Positions 60,801 to 64,000 are shown, counted from the stretch's first letter. The stretch: DNA of 64,000 nt from Ursus arctos (GCF_023065955.2 NW_026622997.1:5380001-5444000); one strand, 5' to 3'. A program made the numbers and translations. Notes: generated from the letters alone by a model not told the origin.

Positions 60801-63416
60801 CAATATTCCTCAATGTTTCCATTTCAAGTAATAATTTTAAGGAAATCAAACATGTATTTTACTTCTACTTCTGGCATACTGGAATAATAAGGATTAGATT
60901 CAACCTCCAGTTATAAACAACTAGAAAATTGGGGGTGGGGAGAGATAATATAAACTCTTTCAGACACTGGACAACAGGCAGCATAGGACCGTTTCTCAAG
61001 GGAAGGGAAATGTATGGTGAGCCCACAATTGCCATGGCTTTCTGTCTACAGACAATTTCTAGGCAACATGGATAAAAGGAAGCATAACCTAAACAGAGTT
61101 CCATGGCCTTTCTGAGCTGGAAGGAAGAAGACGGAAGTGACTAGAAAATGCAGGAAAGAGTTCCAGAAAGGAGGGAAGACTTACATAGGAAAAAAGCTCC
61201 AAAAATCTTCCTAAGAGTCCTCCTGAGTCTTTGCCGAGAACTAGGGCCTGCATATATGGAGTGAAACTTCACAAAGCCAGGCAAAGAACAACCAGGGAAT
61301 TGTAAGGTAAACAATTCCCAGAAATAATACAGGGCAGGGAGACCTCCTAGCTCTGAACAGCCTCAGGAACAGTCCTCATCAATTACTTGGGCCATTTAGT
61401 ACAGACCCAAAAGATCATGCTCAGGAGGAGGGCTAAAGTACCCCCAGAATGAAGGCTACTCTAGAGCTGCTCTAGCAAACCAGTGAAAGCTTTGAAGGCT
61501 CACCCTTGCCCGTCGTGAACTGATAAGACAAAGTCTAGCATTTCTTACGGAGACAACAAAACTCAGACACTCAACACTGAACATTCACATGATGAGCGGG
61601 GAAATATGGACCATGACCAGAAGCCAAGAGAAAAAATTGTCAATAGTAACAAATCTAGAAATGACAGAGATGACCGAACTCACCAATAAGGACGTTGCTC
61701 AGATATTTAAAGGAAAACATAAAAATAATGAGGACGGAAAGGTAAGATATTTAAAAGAACCAAGTGGAATTTCTAGAGATGAAAAATACAGCATCTGGAA
61801 TTTTCAGGTTAACACTGCAGATAAAAGATCACAGAAGTTGAAGGCATAGCAACTGACTCTATAATGAAGCAGAGTGGAAAACTGGGGGGAAGGAGGGAAT
61901 GGGAAACAGTGATCTATGAGATAATCTATTGGCCTAACATACATGTAATCGAAGTCCCAGAAAAGGAAGTAGAATAGAAAAATACTTGAGAAAACTGTGG
62001 CCCAAAATTTTCTAAATTTGATGAAAATTTCCAGAATTCATAAAATAGATCCAAGAAGTTTGGCAAATCCCAGGCAGGATAAATTTGAACTGTTCAAGAT
62101 GATACAGTTCATTTAAAGTCAAGACTCAAGAGTAGTTTCTAATTGATTTAAGCCTGTTAGCATGTCAACTGATGGTAGTAAATTACTTAAGGAGTGGGGT
62201 GGAGGGTTTTTTGACCTGACATATTATCCTACTAATTCAAAGAAGGAAGTATTGTTTAAAAACTCAGGTGGGCTGCACTCCAGAGTCAGATCCTGGAGGC
62301 CATATTTGCTTAGAGGGCTACAATACACCACAGTATACAGAACCAAGTAATTCTGTTCTTATACTATTTATATTAGTTTGATGGGCTTGGTAGGAAATAG
62401 GAATAGGACAAGAAGGAACACTGAGCCCTCCATTTGGTACAAATGAATCATCTACTTTTAAGGTGTTCTTATGATGGACATTCATTCATATTTATTAATG
62501 AAATCTTAGAAAAAGCCCTACTCCAATACTTGCAATAACATAAAATACTTTAAAATAAATTTTAGAAGTATTTAATATAAAGTAAGATATTTCTATTACC
62601 CTATTTGGATTTCTTTCTTTCTCTCTTTCTCTCTCTCTCTTTCTTTTTTAAAGATTTTATTTTTAAGTGATCTCTACACCCAATATGGGGCTTGAACTCA
62701 CAACCCCAAGATCAAGAGCTGAATGCTCTACCAACTGAGCCATCCATGCATCCCATACTATTTGGATTTCTTAGATCTGTTATTGAGGTTATAAACAACC
62801 AGTGACTAATAGCATTTAATTGGTACCCAAATGCATTATAACCAATAATTTTGTATCTCACACAGGTAAATAAACAATAGGTAAATATCAACTTTAGAAA
62901 GTTAAGAAATGTAACATAGTTATAATTCGAGATGCTTTATTCTCAGGAAAAATGATTAGCAATTAATATATTATTAACCCTTCTTTCCAAAGCAAATTTT
63001 AAAATGTATAAAAGAGGTGTTTCTTTGTACTGACTATAGAGATTATTTTGTTACAAATTTCTTCTTAAAGAAATTCTCACAAAATATTTTCTGTGGCATA
63101 TTTTTAAAAAGTCAATCATAGGAAAAATAAAACTAGACTTTATGTATGTTGAGTAAACATTCACCTATGAAGGTTGGTAATACTTCGCAGCAGTAACACA
63201 ACTAATTAGGAAAATTTCCAAGAGAAAATGTGTGAAATTGCACAAGTACAAATTCAAAAGACAAAGTGGGGGATGGAGAGAGATACTTACTGTCATCTCG
63301 ACCAGATTGAAAGCTGCTGCCCCTCTTCAGTGATGCCGTCTGACTAAGATGACCCAACACTAAGGGACGGGTATCATTATCCAGATCCAACATGGGACTG
63401 TGAAGGCCTGGAGCAC
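6723..63416 (-). CDS. EXOC2: EXOC2 (exocyst complex component 2, SEC5), partial, 12 internal coding exons
   Basis: EXOC2/SEC5 is a subunit of the octameric exocyst, which tethers secretory vesicles to the plasma membrane. It is an effector of RalA/RalB and has a reported link to TBK1 signalling. Joined exons on the minus strand are 63291-63416, 56960-57084, 38681-38746, 38350-38507, 37824-37945, 36179-36240, 30113-30193, 29587-29646, 28613-28674, 24922-24988, 20298-20414 and 6723-6864. Every intron is GT-AG and every phase matches its neighbour, giving 396 codons with no stop. Recognisable stretches include [66 protein letters not shown] and [11 protein letters not shown]. Matched to the human 924-residue protein from memory, this is about residues 398-794, the helical C-terminal half. 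The TIG Ral-binding domain and the last two or so exons are outside the window. Exon numbers in the full gene are not certain. Confidence 0.96.
7350..10190 (+). mobile_element. Ancient L1 remnant (ORF1 end, ORF2 pieces and 3' end)
   Basis: 7390-8150 resembles the decayed ORF1 and inter-ORF region of old mammalian L1 (for example GGATTACTTACAAAGAAG, then TCTGACATCAGATTTCTCAG). 8480-9500 reads as ORF2 pieces (ATAAATTGGATCTCATCAAA, TACAGATTTCTAAAAATCAC). 9900-10180 is a typical L1M-type 3' end (GATCCAGGTGGTGGATACTG, then TTGTACACTGAAGATCTGTG). All frames are broken. A SINE at 9570 interrupts it and a short (TA)n lies at 10089-10107. Confidence 0.55.
9570..9768 (+). mobile_element. SINEC inserted in ancient L1
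   Basis: GGGGCACCTGGGTGGCTCAG head and AATAAATAAAATCTTAAAAA tail. The flanks share CCTTAAACT (9561-9569 and after the tail near 9774), consistent with a target duplication. Confidence 0.94.
10349..10646 (-). mobile_element. 5'-truncated L1, 3'UTR only
   Basis: The reverse strand reads as the 3' end of the young carnivore L1: GGGAATGAAACATGAGAGAC, then GCACTGGGTGTTATACACC and GGTGACTAACATAATATAAT. It is bounded by a duplicated TATGTAGTACATTTA at 10334-10348 and 10647-10661. A (TTTA)n tail lies at 10349-10380. This is one of the few L1 pieces in the same sense as EXOC2, and it has no ORF. Confidence 0.93.
10880..11000 (+). mobile_element. Possible L2 fragment
   Basis: Phrases such as AAATCACAGTCTAACAGGGA and GGGCACTGGAAAAGGCTTTC resemble L2 in plus orientation. 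Short and diverged. Confidence 0.3.
11371..11500 (+). mobile_element. Very short 5'-truncated L1 (3' end, about 130 bp)
   Basis: Contains CACGTATTGCATGGAGCACT, then GGGTGTTATACGCAAACAAT and ATGATGTACTGTATGGTAAA. It ends in an A-rich tail and is flanked by AAAAGAATCA at 11361-11370 and 11501-11510. Confidence 0.88.
12350..14045 (+). mobile_element. Ancient L1 remnant with internal deletion
   Basis: 12700-13500 is decayed ORF2 endonuclease-region sequence (AAATGAAAGACCAAA, then CACAAACTTGATCTAATAGA, and GTGGGATATACCTAAGAGAC). 13690-14045 is 3' L1 sequence (CAACATGGATAAATCTCAAA). The polymerase region between is missing. All frames are interrupted. A short (CCCA)n lies at 13035-13048. Confidence 0.55.
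14050..15310 (+). mobile_element. L2 LINE remnant, interrupted by a SINE
   Basis: GTTTAGGTTTTATTCCTCAG, followed by GAGAACACTGAAATGTGGGA and GCTTCTGCAATAGCACAAGG, follows the L2 order in plus orientation. The reading frames here are chance frames. Confidence 0.45.
14261..14460 (+). mobile_element. SINEC
   Basis: GGGGGCGCCTAGGTGGCTCAG-type head and AAATAAATAAATAAAATCTT plus poly-A tail. A perfect 17-base duplication, AAGATTTTGTCAAGTTG, flanks it at 14244-14260 and 14461-14477. Confidence 0.97.
15311..16450. other. EXOC2 intron, nothing recognised
   Basis: AT-rich, no exon, no young repeat seen on either strand. Confidence 0.5.
16450..16720 (+). mobile_element. Ancient L1 ORF2-end fragment
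   Basis: TGAACATATGAAAAAGTGTT, then GCATGCAAATTAAAACATCA and TTCTACTTCTAGGAATCAAC correspond to the decayed C-terminal part of L1 ORF2. Limits are approximate. Confidence 0.45.
17604..17769 (+). mobile_element. SINEC (diverged)
   Basis: GGGGCACCTGGGTGGCTCAG head, CT-rich body and a short AAAATAAATTACTC tail. Imperfect flanking copies of AAAAAATGTATTTATG and AAAAAATGTATATATG suggest the target duplication. Confidence 0.92.
18488..18726 (+). mobile_element. Compound SINEC: truncated SINE tail followed by a complete SINE
   Basis: 18488-18533 looks like only the CT-rich end and AAATAAATAAATAGATCTTT tail of a SINE. A full SINE follows, with a G-run and GTGCCTGGGTGGC at 18533-18726. One 13-base duplication, AAATGATATCAAC, at 18475-18487 and 18727-18739 encloses both parts. 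The likely history is a 5'-truncated SINE whose tail was then hit by a second SINE. Confidence 0.85.
18740..19464. other. EXOC2 intron, nothing recognised
   Basis: AT-rich intron sequence with no exon or repeat that I can name. Confidence 0.5.
19465..19656 (-). mobile_element. SINEC, minus orientation
   Basis: Poly-T, AAGATTTTATTTATTTATT, GA-rich body, ending GAACCACCCAGGCGCCCC. TACAGCACTCATTTT-like copies at 19453 and 19657 mark the target duplication. Confidence 0.96.
19671..20297. other. EXOC2 intron between SINE and exon k
   Basis: Contains a short TG-rich run at 19769-19800 and a purine-rich stretch at 19858-19880. No other feature seen. Confidence 0.5.
20298..20414 (-). CDS. EXOC2: EXOC2 coding exon k (117 bp, about residues 708-746)
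   Basis: Acceptor TTTGCTTTTAG and donor GTAAATGAA. It encodes [20 protein letters not shown], then [19 protein letters not shown]. It is 39 whole codons and symmetric. It sits 4.5 kb from exon j. Confidence 0.96.
20415..22220. other. EXOC2 intron, nothing recognised
   Basis: No exon, SINE or L1 identified on either strand. The open frame at 21611-21865 (minus) has no splice or protein support. Confidence 0.5.
22225..22420 (+). mobile_element. MIR-type SINE remnant
   Basis: CATTACCATCCCAATTTTGT, then GAGAAAACTGGACACCTCAA and ATGCCCAAGATTATTCAG follow the mammal-wide MIR core (alternating exon-like frame is incidental). Confidence 0.5.
23094..23295 (-). mobile_element. SINEC, minus orientation
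   Basis: AAGATTTTATTTATTTATTT, GAGAGAGAGACAGCCAGCAA and a terminal GAGCCACCCAGGTGCCCC. Flanked by AATATGCTTCT and GATATGCTTCT copies. Confidence 0.96.
23381..23405 (-). mobile_element. 25-bp L1 3'-end micro-insertion
   Basis: The minus strand reads TGACTAACATAATAAAA plus poly-A, the extreme 3' end of the carnivore L1 seen at 10349 and 32478. It is enclosed by perfect 13-base duplications, CCCACCTGATCTT, at 23368-23380 and 23406-23418. The exact edges within the T-run are arbitrary. Confidence 0.85.
23690..24007 (-). mobile_element. MER2 DNA transposon remnant
   Basis: Left end CAGTTTACCCCTGAACAACA and right end CAAGGGTCAACTT, both next to TA (23688-23689 and 24008-24009). The interior contains TTATTGGTAAGGCTTTTGCT and GGTAGTTAAGTTTAAGGGG, the reverse orientation relative to the copy at 2833. 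No transposase. Confidence 0.85.
24245..24300. repeat. (CATA)n/(CA)n microsatellite
   Basis: Runs of CATACATATATACATACATA and ACACACACACATGATACG in intron between exons k and j. Confidence 0.75.
24922..24988 (-). CDS. EXOC2: EXOC2 coding exon j (67 bp, about residues 685-707)
   Basis: Acceptor TTCTGTGTTTAG and donor GTAAGTAAG. After completing His it encodes [20 protein letters not shown] and TS. This is an acidic, Ser-rich loop between helical parts, ending in phase 0. Confidence 0.95.
25568..27762 (+). mobile_element. 5'-truncated L1 (ORF2 second half and 3'UTR), older carnivore family
   Basis: Begins in ORF2 just after the reverse-transcriptase catalytic region (CCAAAGACTCCACCAAAAAA) and runs to ACTAATGTAACACAGTATGT and a poly-A tail. 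It is flanked by a 15-base duplication, AAAGTTCAGAAATAT, at 25553-25567 and 27763-27777. ORF2 is broken many times. A minus SINE sits inside at 26191-26409, and a TG/TA microsatellite has grown at 27334-27373. Confidence 0.95.
26191..26409 (-). mobile_element. SINEC with an internal partial duplication, nested in L1
   Basis: Standard minus-orientation SINE with poly-T, AAGATTTTATTTATTTATTT and a CAGGTGCCCC-like end. It splits the L1 phrase CATATGGTCACTTAA, giving GGTCACTTAA copies at 26179 and 26411. 26307-26340 and 26335-26366 repeat GGGCTTGATCC-AGGACC-TGGGATC, a short tandem duplication of the tRNA-derived head region. Confidence 0.93.
27778..28612. other. EXOC2 intron between L1 and exon i
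   Basis: AT-rich, no repeat or exon recognised. Confidence 0.5.
28613..28674 (-). CDS. EXOC2: EXOC2 coding exon i (62 bp, about residues 665-685)
   Basis: Acceptor TTTGACTTAG and donor GTAAGTAA. It encodes [20 protein letters not shown] plus CA of a His codon completed by the first T of exon j. The ordinary acceptor has no clear polypyrimidine tract, but the phase and protein match are exact. Confidence 0.94.
28764..28967 (-). mobile_element. Older Can-SINE, minus orientation
   Basis: GCATGTACACTCACAAGTGG, then AGGGGCAGAGGGAGGGAAAG, GACCTGAGCTGAAATCAAAA and GAGCCACCCAGGTGCCCC. This is the older carnivore subfamily (no ATTTATTTATT block). It lies between exons i and h. Confidence 0.93.
29587..29646 (-). 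CDS. EXOC2: EXOC2 coding exon h (60 bp, about residues 645-664)
   Basis: Acceptor TCTTTATAG and donor GTAATAT, a weaker donor than its neighbours. It encodes the 20 residues [20 protein letters not shown]. It is symmetric (phase 0 to 0) and lies 466 bp from exon g. Confidence 0.94.
30113..30193 (-). CDS. EXOC2: EXOC2 coding exon g (81 bp, about residues 618-644)
   Basis: Acceptor TTTTCCTTCAG follows a long T/C tract and the donor is GTAAGTTTT. It encodes [20 protein letters not shown] and CKPGEAS. It is symmetric (phase 0 to phase 0), so skipping it would keep the frame. Confidence 0.95.
30525..30722 (-). mobile_element. Older Can-SINE, minus orientation
   Basis: AGAGAGAAAGCATGCTCAAG, then CCTGAGATCATGACCTGAGC and ending GAGCCACCCAGGTGCCCC. 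Lies about 330 bp upstream (in gene sense) of exon g. Confidence 0.93.
31030..31146 (+). mobile_element. L2 fragment, left part (split by L1)
   Basis: CACTTTGTGCCAGGCATACT and AGGTGATGGGGATACCGGAG are recognisable L2 phrases. The L2 appears to resume after the L1, at 32494. Confidence 0.5.
31162..32478 (+). mobile_element. Young 5'-truncated L1 (ORF2 C-terminal part and full 3'UTR)
   Basis: Flanked by a perfect 15-base duplication, GAAGACACAACCATA, at 31147-31161 and 32479-32493. ORF2 sequence is open in one frame to a TGA at 31543-31545. It then continues open in that frame to the normal ORF2 end at 32184, so a single nonsense codon is the only obvious break. The C-terminal Cys/His motif C-X3-C-X7-H-X4-C is visible at about 31744-31797 (CWRGCGERG, then LLHCWWEC). 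The 3'UTR ends GGTGACTAACATAATATAAT plus poly-A. It lacks the endonuclease and polymerase domains, so it cannot move by itself. Confidence 0.96.
32494..33045 (+). mobile_element. L2 fragment, right part
   Basis: GCTGACACTTGAAGGGCAAG, then GGGGGTATTGAGCTCAGGGA and GTCTGGGCCTTACTCTGGGG correspond to the conserved L2 block found in minus orientation at 41480-42515. Frames within it are not genes. Confidence 0.5.
33046..34250. other. EXOC2 intron, nothing recognised
   Basis: No exon or named repeat. Short A/T homopolymers only. Confidence 0.5.
34254..34329. repeat. Tandem duplication of about 38 bp (two diverged units)
   Basis: TATGGCAGCTACCACATAAG and ACTGGGACCCGG are repeated as TGTGGCAGCTATCATAGAAG and ACTGGGACCCAG. 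The second unit leads into MIR-like GAGAGGTAAAGTGGCTT. Confidence 0.7.
34366..34475 (+). mobile_element. Short tRNA-derived SINE (old Can-SINE)
   Basis: GTTGCCTGGCTGGCTCAGTC, TCTTGATCTCAGGGTTGTGA and GAGTTCAAGCCCCATGCTGG, with a poly-A tail. Flanks GTGCATGGCTAT and CTGCATGACTAT may be the duplication. Confidence 0.88.
34476..36178. other. EXOC2 intron upstream (gene sense) of exon f
   Basis: 35430-35690 looks like an ancient interspersed repeat (GTGAATAAATTCTAGTCATT, then GTGATCATGAGGCCATCC) that I cannot name with confidence. A poly-A of about 20 lies at 35409-35427. Otherwise nothing is seen. Confidence 0.4.
36179..36240 (-). CDS. EXOC2: EXOC2 coding exon f (62 bp, about residues 597-617)
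   Basis: Acceptor TTCTCTGTAG and donor GTAAGTTT. Two bases complete Glu, then [20 protein letters not shown], ending in phase 0. This segment is very typical of vertebrate EXOC2. Confidence 0.96.
36810..37001 (-). mobile_element. Older Can-SINE, minus orientation
   Basis: Poly-T, AAGATTTTATTTATTTGAGA, ending TAGCCACCCAGGTGCCTC. Flanked by GATGTGACCTTCTT and GATATGACCTCCTT copies. Lies between exons f and e. Confidence 0.93.
37130..37670 (-). mobile_element. Possible ancient L1 3' fragment, split by a SINE
   Basis: AAATTCTAAAAGGTATAAAG, then ACTGTTACAGGTCTTTCTTC and AACATTTGCCATAAGGATG resemble old L1 3' ends in minus orientation. Weak by eye. Confidence 0.3.
37283..37485 (+). mobile_element. 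SINEC
   Basis: GGGACGCCTGGGTGGCTCAG head and AAATAAATAAATAAAACC tail, flanked by ATACATACA-type repeats. It lies 339 bp from exon e. Confidence 0.95.
37824..37945 (-). CDS. EXOC2: EXOC2 coding exon e (122 bp, about residues 556-597)
   Basis: Acceptor TTTCACAG and donor GTATGTT. The first base completes the Arg codon, then it reads [31 protein letters not shown] and LQHTAE. The last base opens a Glu codon completed by exon f. The composition is amphipathic helical, as expected for exocyst rod subunits. Confidence 0.95.
38350..38507 (-). CDS. EXOC2: EXOC2 coding exon d (158 bp, about residues 504-556)
   Basis: This is the longest exon here. Acceptor GTCTTAG lies at 38508-38514 and donor GTAAATATG at 38341-38349. 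It encodes [20 protein letters not shown], then [19 protein letters not shown] and [12 protein letters not shown], plus two bases of an Arg codon finished in the next exon. It is separated from exon c by an intron of only 173 bp. Confidence 0.95.
38681..38746 (-). CDS. EXOC2: EXOC2 coding exon c (66 bp, about residues 482-503)
   Basis: The donor GTAAGT lies at 38675-38680. The acceptor TTTTTAAG follows a T-rich tract, and exon sequence starts ACTGCAGAG. It encodes [20 protein letters not shown] and FK, a basic charged helix. The exon begins and ends in phase 0. A CAG five bases inside the exon is a possible alternative acceptor, but it would shift the frame, so the outer AAG is chosen. Confidence 0.92.
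38747..40530. other. Start (gene 3' end) of the 18-kb intron, nothing recognised
   Basis: AT-rich. No exon, SINE or L1 seen in 38747-40530. Confidence 0.5.
40560..41457 (-). mobile_element. Solo retroviral LTR remnant (possibly MER21-like)
   Basis: In minus orientation it begins TGTGACATTGTGATTTATAA (41457 downward), a plausible LTR 5' end. The body carries phrases common in a mammalian LTR family (plus-strand TAGGCATGATTGATTAAATC, then ATTGGCCATTGGCAACTGAT, and CATTATTAACATAACAAAAG). No internal viral genes are present. The left edge and family name are uncertain. Confidence 0.5.
41480..42515 (-). mobile_element. L2 LINE remnant, minus orientation
   Basis: CTCCTCAGAGAGATCTTCCC, then CTGACCTCCATCCCACTACT, and GAGGGAAAGGTCATATTTAT followed by TTCAATAAATATTTGGTGAA are the classic L2 3' region. 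A TATG/TG microsatellite (42385-42450) has grown inside. Confidence 0.65.
42898..43386 (+). mobile_element. Solo LTR remnant of the ERVL/MaLR (MLT-like) class
   Basis: Starts TGTGATGGTTAATTCTGTGT and ends TTCTCTGAACCCTGAGTAACA, typical 5' TG and 3' CA ends. Internal phrases are GTGTTTTTGGATGAGATTAA and CTCATCCAACCAGTGGAAGG. About 490 bp with no internal viral sequence. The exact subfamily is not certain. Confidence 0.65.
43387..44853. other. Intron, nothing recognised
   Basis: AT-rich sequence without recognisable exon or repeat. Confidence 0.5.
44854..45053 (-). mobile_element. SINEC, minus orientation
   Basis: Poly-T, AAGATTTTATTTATTTATTA, ending GAGCCACTCAGGTGCCCC. 18-base flanking copies at 44836-44853 and 45054-45071 (AACAGTCCACTATTTCTT and AACGGTCCACTGTTTCTT) differ at two sites, so the insertion is fairly old. 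Confidence 0.95.
45165..45310 (+). mobile_element. MIR-type SINE remnant
   Basis: GTTGTAAGCACTTCCACTGA, then CTCATTTAATTCTCAAACC and TTGCCTCAGGTTGCAGCTAA follow the MIR order. Confidence 0.55.
45633..47000 (+). promoter_or_regulatory. L1 5'UTR (ancestral internal promoter region), with two diverged direct repeats
   Basis: Starts near GGGAGGGGCTAAGATGGCAG, typical of L1 5' ends. 46025-46430 and 46432-46860 are diverged copies of one unit of about 420 bp: both contain a GTCAG-AGGCTTGGCTG phrase, GGCAGGCAAGCA, TTCACTCTTCT-GGAG, a CTGGCTG phrase and CCCAGAAGACC. Whether any promoter activity remains cannot be told from sequence. Open frames here are chance frames. Confidence 0.65.
47032..47970 (+). 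pseudogene. L1 ORF1 remnant of element A
   Basis: An open start (47032-47313) reads as a charged coiled-coil-like N-terminal part ([20 protein letters not shown]). After that, stops and frameshifts break the RNA-binding region. [20 protein letters not shown] can be recognised near 47495-47550. ORF1p is the L1 RNA chaperone. This copy cannot encode it. Confidence 0.75.
48129..48211. repeat. AT-rich palindrome in the L1 endonuclease region
   Basis: CAGAATATATATATATAC on one side is mirrored by GTATATATTCTG, followed by more (AT)n. It could form a long hairpin or cruciform, and it interrupts the L1 endonuclease frame. Confidence 0.85.
48784..48979 (+). mobile_element. SINEC nested in L1 ORF2
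   Basis: GGGGCGCCCTGGTGCCTTAG head (diverged) and CAAATAAATAAAAAATAAAT tail. It splits the ORF2 phrase around ATCCACAGTGA and CCCACAGCGA. Confidence 0.92.
49503..50860 (+). pseudogene. L1 ORF2 C-terminal remnant of element B
   Basis: Pieces in several frames: 49503-49808 ([13 protein letters not shown]), 49721-50191 ([16 protein letters not shown]), 50307-50525 and 50608-50859 (ending [18 protein letters not shown]). Frameshifts separate them. ORF2p is the endonuclease and reverse transcriptase of L1. This copy is not functional. Confidence 0.8.
51144..51690 (+). mobile_element. Older L1 3' end (element C) following element B
   Basis: Starts GTTAAAAATAGCGTTACCCT in late ORF2, with AATGGAATATTAGTCATCAA, and ends with a 3'UTR whose last part is GCACTGGGTGTTATATGCAA. 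It differs in many positions from the B 3' end just before it, so it is from another subfamily. Confidence 0.85.
51690..51838. repeat. (GAAA)n / (GGAAA)n purine tract
   Basis: About 140 bp of AAAGGAAAG and AAAG repeats grown from the A-rich tail of element C. All open frames in it (both strands) are low-complexity artefacts. Confidence 0.95.
53436..54023 (+). pseudogene. L1 ORF2 reverse-transcriptase remnant of element A
   Basis: 53436-53627 encodes [24 protein letters not shown] polymerase sequence, and 53805-54023 encodes the following part ([20 protein letters not shown]). A stop, a frameshift and SAGD in place of FADD lie between. It ends at the internal deletion near 54020. Confidence 0.8.
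55053..55458 (+). mobile_element. Second L1 3' end at the right end of element A
   Basis: After one complete L1 3' end and an A-rich tail (about 55040-55055), late ORF2 sequence starts again (GATGTGATAATATATATACC) and runs to a second 3' end at about 55440. Both lie inside the outer AAGCATTCTC duplication. Confidence 0.8.
55469..56660. other. Intron between L1 complex and exon b, nothing recognised
   Basis: No exon, SINE or L1 seen. Confidence 0.5.
56665..56810 (+). mobile_element. MIR-type SINE remnant
   Basis: TTTAATCCTCACAAGCACCT, then TTTTTACAGTTGAGGATACT and AAGATCACACAGCTATGAAC match the MIR core well. It lies about 150 bp downstream (in gene sense) of exon b. Confidence 0.7.
56960..57084 (-). 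CDS. EXOC2: EXOC2 coding exon b (125 bp, about residues 440-481)
   Basis: Acceptor CCTTAG follows a pyrimidine run (minus strand of 57085-57100). The donor is GTATGT. The exon encodes [15 protein letters not shown], then [19 protein letters not shown], 41 whole codons after the split Thr. This begins the folded helical core of SEC5. The Lys in FVEK corresponds to human Lys454 by my count. The next exon downstream is more than 18 kb away, across the L1-rich intron. Confidence 0.95.
57085..58080. other. EXOC2 intron, nothing recognised
   Basis: Contains a G-run at about 57315-57327 and a T/C-rich stretch at 57765-57830. No repeat family recognised. Confidence 0.5.
58090..59345 (-). mobile_element. 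Ancient L1 3' region, minus orientation, split by MER2
   Basis: Plus-strand phrases GGTATATAGAAGAAAGTCTA, CACCCACCAGCAACACACAT, and ATATTAGCCCTTTGTCCATG are the reverse of old L1 3' sequence. This is an L1 piece in the same sense as EXOC2, but very decayed. Confidence 0.5.
58435..58790 (+). mobile_element. MER2 DNA transposon remnant inside ancient L1
   Basis: CAACTGACCCTTGACTAA at the left and TTCAAGGGTCAACTG at the right, flanked by TA on both sides (58433-58434 and 58791-58792). About 356 bp, no transposase. Confidence 0.88.
59420..59650 (+). mobile_element. L2 fragment
   Basis: CCAATATTTACTAAGCGTCC, then TCTCTGCCTTCAAGGAGCCT and AGCTGAACAGACAATCAATG fit L2 in plus orientation. Confidence 0.45.
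59850..60860. other. EXOC2 intron, nothing recognised
   Basis: AT-rich with no exon or named repeat seen. Confidence 0.5.
60860..62115 (+). mobile_element. Ancient L1/HAL1 5' and ORF1-like remnant
   Basis: Decayed ORF1 region: GACACTGGACAACAGGCAGC, GAAAAATACAGCATCTGGAA, then GAAGTCCCAGAAAAGGAAGT and AAATTTGATGAAAATTTCCA. The open frame 61589-61849 is part of it and not a host gene. Whether it is L1 or HAL1 cannot be decided by eye. Confidence 0.5.
62612..62645. repeat. (CTTT)n/(CT)n simple repeat
   Basis: TTTCTTTCTTTCTCTCTTTC run next to the T-rich tail of a SINE. Confidence 0.85.
62643..62754 (-). mobile_element. Short old tRNA-derived SINE, minus orientation
   Basis: AAAGATTTTATTTTTAAGTG, GGCTTGAACTCACAACCCCA and ACCAACTGAGCCATCCATGC. 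Truncated older subfamily like the copy at 34366. Confidence 0.85.
62755..63290. other. EXOC2 intron next to exon a, nothing recognised
   Basis: AT-rich, no feature seen other than the exon a donor at its right end. Confidence 0.5.
63291..63416 (-). CDS. EXOC2: EXOC2 coding exon a (126 bp, about residues 398-440)
   Basis: Acceptor TCTAG lies just above 63416 and donor GTAAGT just below 63291. The exon enters with two bases of a split Gly codon and leaves with one base of a split Thr codon, completed by CA of the next exon. It encodes a hydrophilic, Ser-rich linker (SPMLDLDND, then [14 protein letters not shown]). By alignment from memory, the SS and following S correspond to human Ser431, Ser432 and Ser435, reported phosphosites. 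The exon is followed by a 6.2-kb intron. Confidence 0.95.
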
Positions 63417-63854
63417 CTAGAAGAGAGGTGACATTTCCATATATTCCATATATTCTTACTTAGTTGATTTAATGGGCTGCTTCTCTGAGTTATTTCTTCC
63501 TCAATTGTTCCATTCTTTTAAATAAAACATTTACCAAGCAAAATAAAAACTATTTTCTCTAAATAGCTTTTAAAAGTCATTCCCACTGTGACAGATTCAC
63601 AGGATTCAATCCATTACTCTGGCTTATTACAGAGATGTAACAAACTGTGAGAGAAACTTATGTATCAATTTAGAATGAATGTTCAGCAAAACTGGCAGGG
63701 GCAAGGGTGGGGGGAGGTCTACAAACCAAAAAACTGGGATGAGGAATCCTTTTTTGAAAAACAACTTGACATTTGGAAGTCAGAGTTCTGACTCTCTCTC
63801 AATGGAGCAGCCTTACAGCACAATCTGACTTTCCCTTAAAATTTAAATCCCCAA

Positions 63855-64000
63855 GGGGCGTCTGGGTGGTTCAGTTGGTTAGGTGTCTGCCTTCGGCTCA
63901 GGTCATGATCCCGGGGTCCTGGGATCGAGCCCATGTCAGGCTCCTTGCTCAGCGGGGAGTCTGCTTCTCCCTCTCCTCCCCACTCGTGCTCTCTTTTGTT
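63855..64000 (+). mobile_element. SINEC, cut by the window edge
   Basis: GGGGCGTCTGGGTGGTTCAG head, TCGGCTCAGGTCATGATCCC and CT-rich body. The tail lies past 64000. Confidence 0.95.

Overview
This is ordinary carnivore nuclear DNA. It is AT-rich, full of interspersed repeats, and carries one intron-rich protein gene. The repeats point to a caniform carnivore, probably an arctoid (bear, seal or mustelid group). There are about eighteen tRNA-derived carnivore SINEs (SINEC/Can-SINE, with the typical head motif GCCTGGGTGGCTCAG and a tail of AAATAAATAAAATCTT plus poly-A), carnivore-type L1 elements, and older mammal-wide repeats (L2, MIR, MER2, LTRs). I see no bacterial genes, operons, phage or CRISPR.

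The only gene I can support is EXOC2 (exocyst subunit SEC5), on the minus strand. Twelve consecutive coding exons lie between 63416 (most 5') and 6723 (most 3'). All have AG acceptors and GT donors, and their reading phases join without a stop into 1188 nt (396 codons). They cover the C-terminal half of the protein, about residues 398 to 794 of the 924-residue human protein as I recall it. The N-terminal half (including the Ral-binding TIG domain) lies beyond the right edge. The last roughly 130 residues lie beyond the left edge. Exons fall in tight groups (38.7-37.8 kb, 30.2-28.6 kb) and as isolated exons. The largest introns are 38747-56959 (18.2 kb) and 6865-20297 (13.4 kb).

Region by region: 1-6722 is intron with L2 remnants, a MER2 DNA transposon and a SINE. 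6865-20297 is intron with two decayed L1s, L2 and several SINEs. 20415-36178 has six exons, among L1s at 25.6-27.8 kb and 31.2-32.5 kb. 36179-38746 holds four exons. 38747-56959 is a giant intron with an LTR, an L2, a second LTR and a multiply nested L1 complex at 45.6-55.5 kb. 57085-63290 is intron with a MER2 inside an ancient L1, an L2 fragment and HAL1/L1 ORF1-like remnants. A SINE cut by the window edge closes it.

Most other open frames here are chance frames or pieces of L1 ORF1/ORF2 and L1 3'UTR. I found no previously undescribed system. The most informative non-genic structures are the nested, tandem-ended L1 complex, a 25-base L1 micro-insertion with target-site duplications, and a compound SINE.
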